Shown piece by piece: positions 63,001 to 64,000 of a stretch of 64,000 bases of DNA. Source of the stretch: UBA3824 sp017541145 (GTDB lineage Bacteria > Bacteroidota > Bacteroidia > Bacteroidales > UBA3824); assembly GCA_947168365.1 (NCBI GenBank), contig CAMVLO010000002.1, positions 74,364 to 138,363 of the forward strand, written 5' to 3'. Position 1 is the first letter of the stretch, and each line of letters begins with the position of its first letter. The position numbers were made by a program, and so were the translations under genes. The notes under the pieces are model-generated. The model did not search any database. It was not told where the DNA came from and worked only from the letters and a program-made list of their open reading frames with translations.

Positions 63001-63466
63001 GAGTGAAGTTTCGATGGGATTATCTGCGCCTCAGAAAGTTAAGATGGCAAGTGATATTCGTCAGACTTCCGATTTGATAGGAGAGAGCGGTTACAAGTAT
63101 TTCGCTCAAGGTGACAATGCCGGAAAAGTTCTTGCTCAAGACGATGTAGCGTCATCGGAATATCTTTCAGAAATGGATTTCGGTATAGAAATTCCTCAGA
63201 AATTTGAAGAATTTGAAAAATTTCTTTCGATATTCTGCCAGTTTACAGGACCAAATAACACGGGTATTTTGCGAAACAGCGTTGCTATCGAGAATCACAA
63301 AAATGATCTTGTCCGTGAACTTAAAAATTATATTACATCCGATGTAGAATGGCAAAAAGCTGATGCATTGAGACAACAAGGGCAGCCGTTTGAATACAAA
63401 CATTCATTGCTTGTTTTAGAAGGGATGTGTTTCCTTGATAAATTTATAATTCCGGATATAAAATAG
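60050..63466 (+). CDS. Large protein with C-terminal Hsp70/actin-like ATPase domain
   Basis: 1138 residues, no signal or TM. Residues 1-560 are a novel region (DQSSAYIQGIETGGLTENLDADVL..., beta-rich around 380-460). The ATPase begins with phosphate-1 VIVGIDFGSNNSCLSYS (Asp571), then SESPSTEAEAVCNYSL (connect-1-like), phosphate-2 LMLGIDVGGSTSDVLIL (Asp789) and a possible adenosine motif VDLLPFGKGGRLFDW. This is the ASKHA (actin/Hsp70) fold, without an Hsp70 substrate-binding domain. Enterobacterial SrfB is another large protein of this class and may be distantly related; I cannot test that here. It should couple ATP binding to conformational change or polymerisation. It ends the operon at a terminator. 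Confidence 0.8.
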   Translation: MSATALLIKSTTGSKENVQGSWHLFDQSSAYIQGIETGGLTENLDADVLNGMVSGLPSVWARAYLFAYAFKYTQKDANIKTSGLIKYYDSLKEEWKGLAALMAIFPDRITIGEPLCLNDNTGNIYDIASSFGDMLFNDKDLWCNPDKLAKKEDENAYIQIIYYNGVAVGATSPHSLFFTSVENSSFPVSQDVKWFRNGRLCDPLVYGDLNNDKLQKIYLLVNNFLSKMEDYEKKINMNRDGKELLSMTPLFTFLKSWKEEIKQKGHDLVEEGVLDGELKFSEPFKPLFSIRQDLYYKNGMFSFNEEFGGEVVDLQKLLLQDEFLYSFEQEFDQDDTMENSAVYYLQALDPAEAGHSWYFPVPLSSYGLSIFKNKIGELVNPAGANCHELRAVVKGSKVSIELYLQVDGRRLTPVVKEYKIKTFTGTAKNVIMWPNFVSKDWTAYYLYNEFPSNNGDIKFVPFYKKYTEQGGFDSGECITDSKGNMIFADEQSDEVSAQTIVRYPVEIATADNTPYEIIRSNKPFAGLEIRSRENGKDRICGYLIVKKYNDECSVKDLSHETSFDNVIVGIDFGSNNSCLSYSINNQSGVKPITFANRRVFLSGSENYDPRHEKTALRNELLFFQNESTENGQIKSWVHDHDRKYVPEGMREEEISGGVPIFEPNLVIHSMDERTIKTNAGILHHNMKWLSDNEGKEKKKSFLKSVWIAAVADLYADHKIPGELRWSYPGAFSPYDVLQYKQMYKELSKVPVENHKVIVSESPSTEAEAVCNYSLTNVSPDSNNLMLGIDVGGSTSDVLILAMDRAERCFKLSKQSSLRLAAGMFVNVIAQSEDFRRAVYKFHESPNCKFKVANIRNIIDKPETSPFYLNAVLDRLKDEDFDAFYSTISQSCPQVFAVPAYITGLLLFYSGKLAAKTIKDNGYSSIKIVDLLPFGKGGRLFDWLDVYPGKDMTTDYYNRCFRTGFGEGGENITIIKKDSIRKDNKSEVSMGLSAPQKVKMASDIRQTSDLIGESGYKYFAQGDNAGKVLAQDDVASSEYLSEMDFGIEIPQKFEEFEKFLSIFCQFTGPNNTGILRNSVAIENHKNDLVRELKNYITSDVEWQKADALRQQGQPFEYKHSLLVLEGMCFLDKFIIPDIK

Positions 63467-63490
63467 CACGAACTCTTTTCTTTAAATTTT

Positions 63491-63540
63491 CAAGGGTGCA
63501 TTCTTAAAAACTTCTTGTAAGAATGAACCCTTGATTTTTA
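63491..63540. terminator. Bidirectional terminator between the actin-like gene and the Rpn gene
   Basis: CAAGGGTGCATTCTTA (63491-63506) pairs with TAAGAATGAACCCTTG (63518-63533) with one mismatch; T-rich sequence follows. Confidence 0.75.
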
Positions 63541-63551
63541 TAGTAATAATT

Positions 63552-64000
63552 TTACAATTTTTCTATTGTCTCCGCATCAAGATTAGTTAATTGCATTATC
63601 TGTTCGATAGATAATCCCATTGCTTTAGCATTTTTGGCAATAGCAAGAGCTTTTTCTTTTCGACCTTCAGCACGTCCTTCTATTTTGCCCCAAATTTTTG
63701 CAGTGAGAATTGCTTCCTTTTCGTTGGCAACGGCATCAAGATGTCGAATATAAGCATTTTGCTCTTCTTTCGACATCCTGTCAAATTTCATAACTTCCTT
63801 GGCTTCAACCAATCCCGGAACTTTTGTGTCTGATTTAATTTCTGAATTTTTCAAAAATTCCATCCACTCGTCCATCGCGGTTTTTACATTGTCATCGAAC
63901 GACTTAACACGAATCATGTAATATGTCGGCATGATAGCTCCCGCATTGTGACGCTCATATTTGAATTTTCGTGTTTTACCTTGCAATTCATCTTGCTCTT
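63552..64000 (-). CDS. Rpn-family recombination-promoting nuclease/putative transposase, C-terminal part
   Basis: The reading frame is open to the window edge, so only the C-terminal ~149 residues are seen. YYMIRVKSFDDNVKTAMDEWMEFLKNSEIKSDT, then MKFDRMSKEEQNAYIRHLDAVANEKEAILTAKIWGKIEGRAEGRKEKALAIAKNAKAMGLSIEQIMQLTNLDAETIEKL, is the typical tail of Rpn proteins (PD-(D/E)XK nuclease family), including the EGRAEGRKEKA helix and the final SIEQIMQLTNLDAETI motif. The nuclease core lies beyond the edge. Rpn proteins are often multicopy and linked to recombination and phage defence. Confidence 0.85.
   Translation of the reverse strand, partial: EQDELQGKTRKFKYERHNAGAIMPTYYMIRVKSFDDNVKTAMDEWMEFLKNSEIKSDTKVPGLVEAKEVMKFDRMSKEEQNAYIRHLDAVANEKEAILTAKIWGKIEGRAEGRKEKALAIAKNAKAMGLSIEQIMQLTNLDAETIEKL

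Overview
The window is chromosomal DNA of a Bacteroidota bacterium, most likely of the order Bacteroidales. The DNA is AT-rich. Many genes are preceded by the Bacteroidetes-type -7 box TAnnTTTG, for example TACCTTTG at 7676, 43033 and 46608, and (minus strand) TATCTTTG at 52267-52274. Shine-Dalgarno sequences are mostly weak. The gene content also fits: an S46 dipeptidyl-peptidase, TlpA-family lipoproteins, an FISUMP-type secreted protein, SpoIIE phosphatases, SiaB/SiaC partner-switch proteins, and a histidine operon carrying hisIE fused. I see no rRNA, tRNA or CRISPR array and no complete insertion sequence; one Rpn-family (PD-(D/E)XK) gene runs off the right edge.

Layout, left to right. 0-15 kb: a secreted FISUMP-like protein; a DUF4143 ATPase behind three evenly spaced palindromes; a nitroreductase lipoprotein; an alanine/sodium symporter with a secreted-type N-terminal extension; a lamin-tail-domain surface protein; an accessory wall-precursor-like trio (alpha/beta hydrolase, membrane Mur ligase, D-Ala-D-Ala ligase family); a zinc-ribbon/TPM pair; a GH5 glucanase. 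15-25 kb: a frameshifted small lipoprotein, a GntR-regulated ABC exporter operon, and a run of related lipoproteins or secreted proteins in which a C-terminal thioredoxin domain is absent, degenerate, intact or truncated away, followed by a class II Fic protein behind its own palindromic operator.

26-34 kb (minus strand) is one tight five-gene operon. In order of transcription it encodes a TIR/DUF4062-like protein, a 1089-residue nSTAND1-TM-coiled coil-WD40 protein, an outer-membrane barrel, a lipoprotein and a membrane-anchored SpoIIE-type PP2C phosphatase. This looks like an envelope-spanning signalling relay. 35.6-36.2 kb holds a twelve-unit, 42-bp array in which every unit carries a short hairpin, and one unit shows a compensatory base-pair change. 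It lies upstream of htpG. A sigma-54 promoter and a terminator-like hairpin precede rlmH, which is followed by an NtrY-like kinase. Next come an outer-membrane polysaccharide exporter and BY-kinase pair, a WalJ-like hydrolase, a DPP11-like peptidase, hisH-hisA-hisF-hisIE, a GPH sugar symporter and a YrdC/YciO protein.

54.7-63.5 kb is the most unusual part. A SiaC-type phosphoprotein and a fused double SiaB-type kinase are transcribed away from a four-gene operon. That operon encodes a vWA lipoprotein, a three-TM protein, a tubulin/FtsZ-superfamily-like protein and a 1138-residue protein with an Hsp70/actin-type ATPase domain. A tubulin-like and an actin-like NTPase in one operon with an envelope vWA lipoprotein, next to a kinase/phosphoprotein switch, is my best candidate for an undescribed system. 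The orphan SpoIIE phosphatase at 26 kb could be the missing phosphatase of that switch.
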